Below are positions 5,502-5,835 of a DNA stretch of 5,835 nucleotides, in pieces. Every line of letters begins with the position of its first letter. The stretch's first letter is position 1. Origin of the DNA: Spirochaetaceae bacterium (GTDB taxonomy: Bacteria > Spirochaetota > Spirochaetia > CADAEX01); contig WRFK01000107.1 of assembly GCA_009778835.1 (NCBI GenBank), positions 1 through 5,835 on the forward strand, given 5' to 3'. The notes beneath the pieces are model-generated. The model was not told where the DNA came from. It ran no database searches and saw only the letters and a program-made list of their open reading frames with translations. A program made the translations under genes and the position numbers.

Positions 5502-5835
5502 ATGTTTAGTAATTTATTCATAAAAAAGCAAAAAATAAAATCTGAGCATATTGATTTAAAGGTAGAATTGAAAAGGATCGCAGGAATTCACCCAGGCGCT
5601 TATCTTTCTGTAATCTATATTATAATTTTACTTTTATTGTTTTTTATGTTCTTTTTTCTCCCCGGGATAATCAATAATGGGACAAGAGTCTATTTTAACT
5701 CTTTTCCTCCCAATTCTTCTGTTTGGGTAAATGGGGAATATTCCGGAACAACTCCATTTAAAGGGTTTTTGTCAAAAGGAGAAAATGAAGTAGTATTTAG
5801 AAAACCCGGTTTTAAAGAATCCGGAGAAGTATTAA
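5502..5835 (+). CDS. PEGA-domain membrane protein (5' part, cut by window edge)
   Basis: My translation gives 111 codons with no stop before the right edge. Residues 1-33 are polar and lysine-rich (IKKQKIKS, VELKRIAGIHPG), about 34-53 form a very hydrophobic helix (VIYIIILLLLFFMFF), and about 72-107 match the PEGA fold: SSVWVNGEYSGTTPF, then GENEVVFRKPGFKES. PEGA domains are beta-sandwich modules found on surface or periplasmic proteins and common in spirochaetes. The basic N-terminus suggests it stays inside, with the PEGA part outside. ATGs at 5475 and 5490 are also in frame, but they lie in the promoter. A TTG at 5568, preceded by AAAGG (5558-5562), is a real alternative and would give a protein starting MKRIAGIHPG. 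The ligand and role are unknown. Confidence 0.8.
   Translation, partial: MFSNLFIKKQKIKSEHIDLKVELKRIAGIHPGAYLSVIYIIILLLLFFMFFFLPGIINNGTRVYFNSFPPNSSVWVNGEYSGTTPFKGFLSKGENEVVFRKPGFKESGEVL

Noticed and set aside
5417..5521. N-terminal extension of LepB1 to the ATG at 5521 (35 more residues)
   Set aside because: It would run through both divergent promoters and overlap the plus-strand PEGA start; the predicted minus-strand RNA starts near 5434, and the extension resembles nothing in the family.

Overview
This AT-rich window looks like chromosomal DNA from a spirochaete (phylum Spirochaetota). The assignment is inferred: the large signal peptidase has an unusual layout that I associate with spirochaetes, there are two signal peptidase paralogs in tandem, and a PEGA-domain membrane protein lies next to them. 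A deltaproteobacterium is the main alternative, because yebC-ruvC-ruvA-ruvB clusters also occur there. No phage, CRISPR array, tRNA or rRNA gene is visible.

Layout, read along the minus strand from the right: lepB1 (5416-4424), lepB2 (4416-3667), hemW (3677-2508), a 163-bp gap with a strong hairpin, yebC (2344-1601), ruvC (1589-1110), ruvA (1110-508) and the first half of ruvB (497-1, cut by the window edge). The first three genes are tightly packed: a 7-nt gap, then an 11-nt overlap. The last four are equally tight: gaps of 11 and 10 nt and a 1-nt TAATG overlap. A possible second promoter in the 163-bp gap would make yebC-ruvCAB a separate unit. On the plus strand, a PEGA-domain membrane protein begins at 5502 and runs off the right edge.

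The plus-strand gene and lepB1 diverge from an 85-bp region with two back-to-back sigma-70-type promoters that share one -35 box. This also settles the lepB1 start at 5416, since longer readings begin upstream of the predicted transcript.

Functionally, the minus-strand genes are housekeeping: removal of export signal peptides (LepB1, perhaps LepB2), radical-SAM heme handling (HemW), a YebC/TACO1-family factor, and the RuvABC machine that branch-migrates and cuts Holliday junctions. The less ordinary points are LepB2, which keeps the catalytic serine but has serine where the catalytic lysine should be; the nested palindrome between hemW and yebC; the shared divergent promoter with a nearly leaderless plus-strand start; and the histidine-type RuvC active site. 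I do not see a clearly new multi-gene system; the lysine-less LepB2 paired with LepB1 is the best candidate for unexplained biology.
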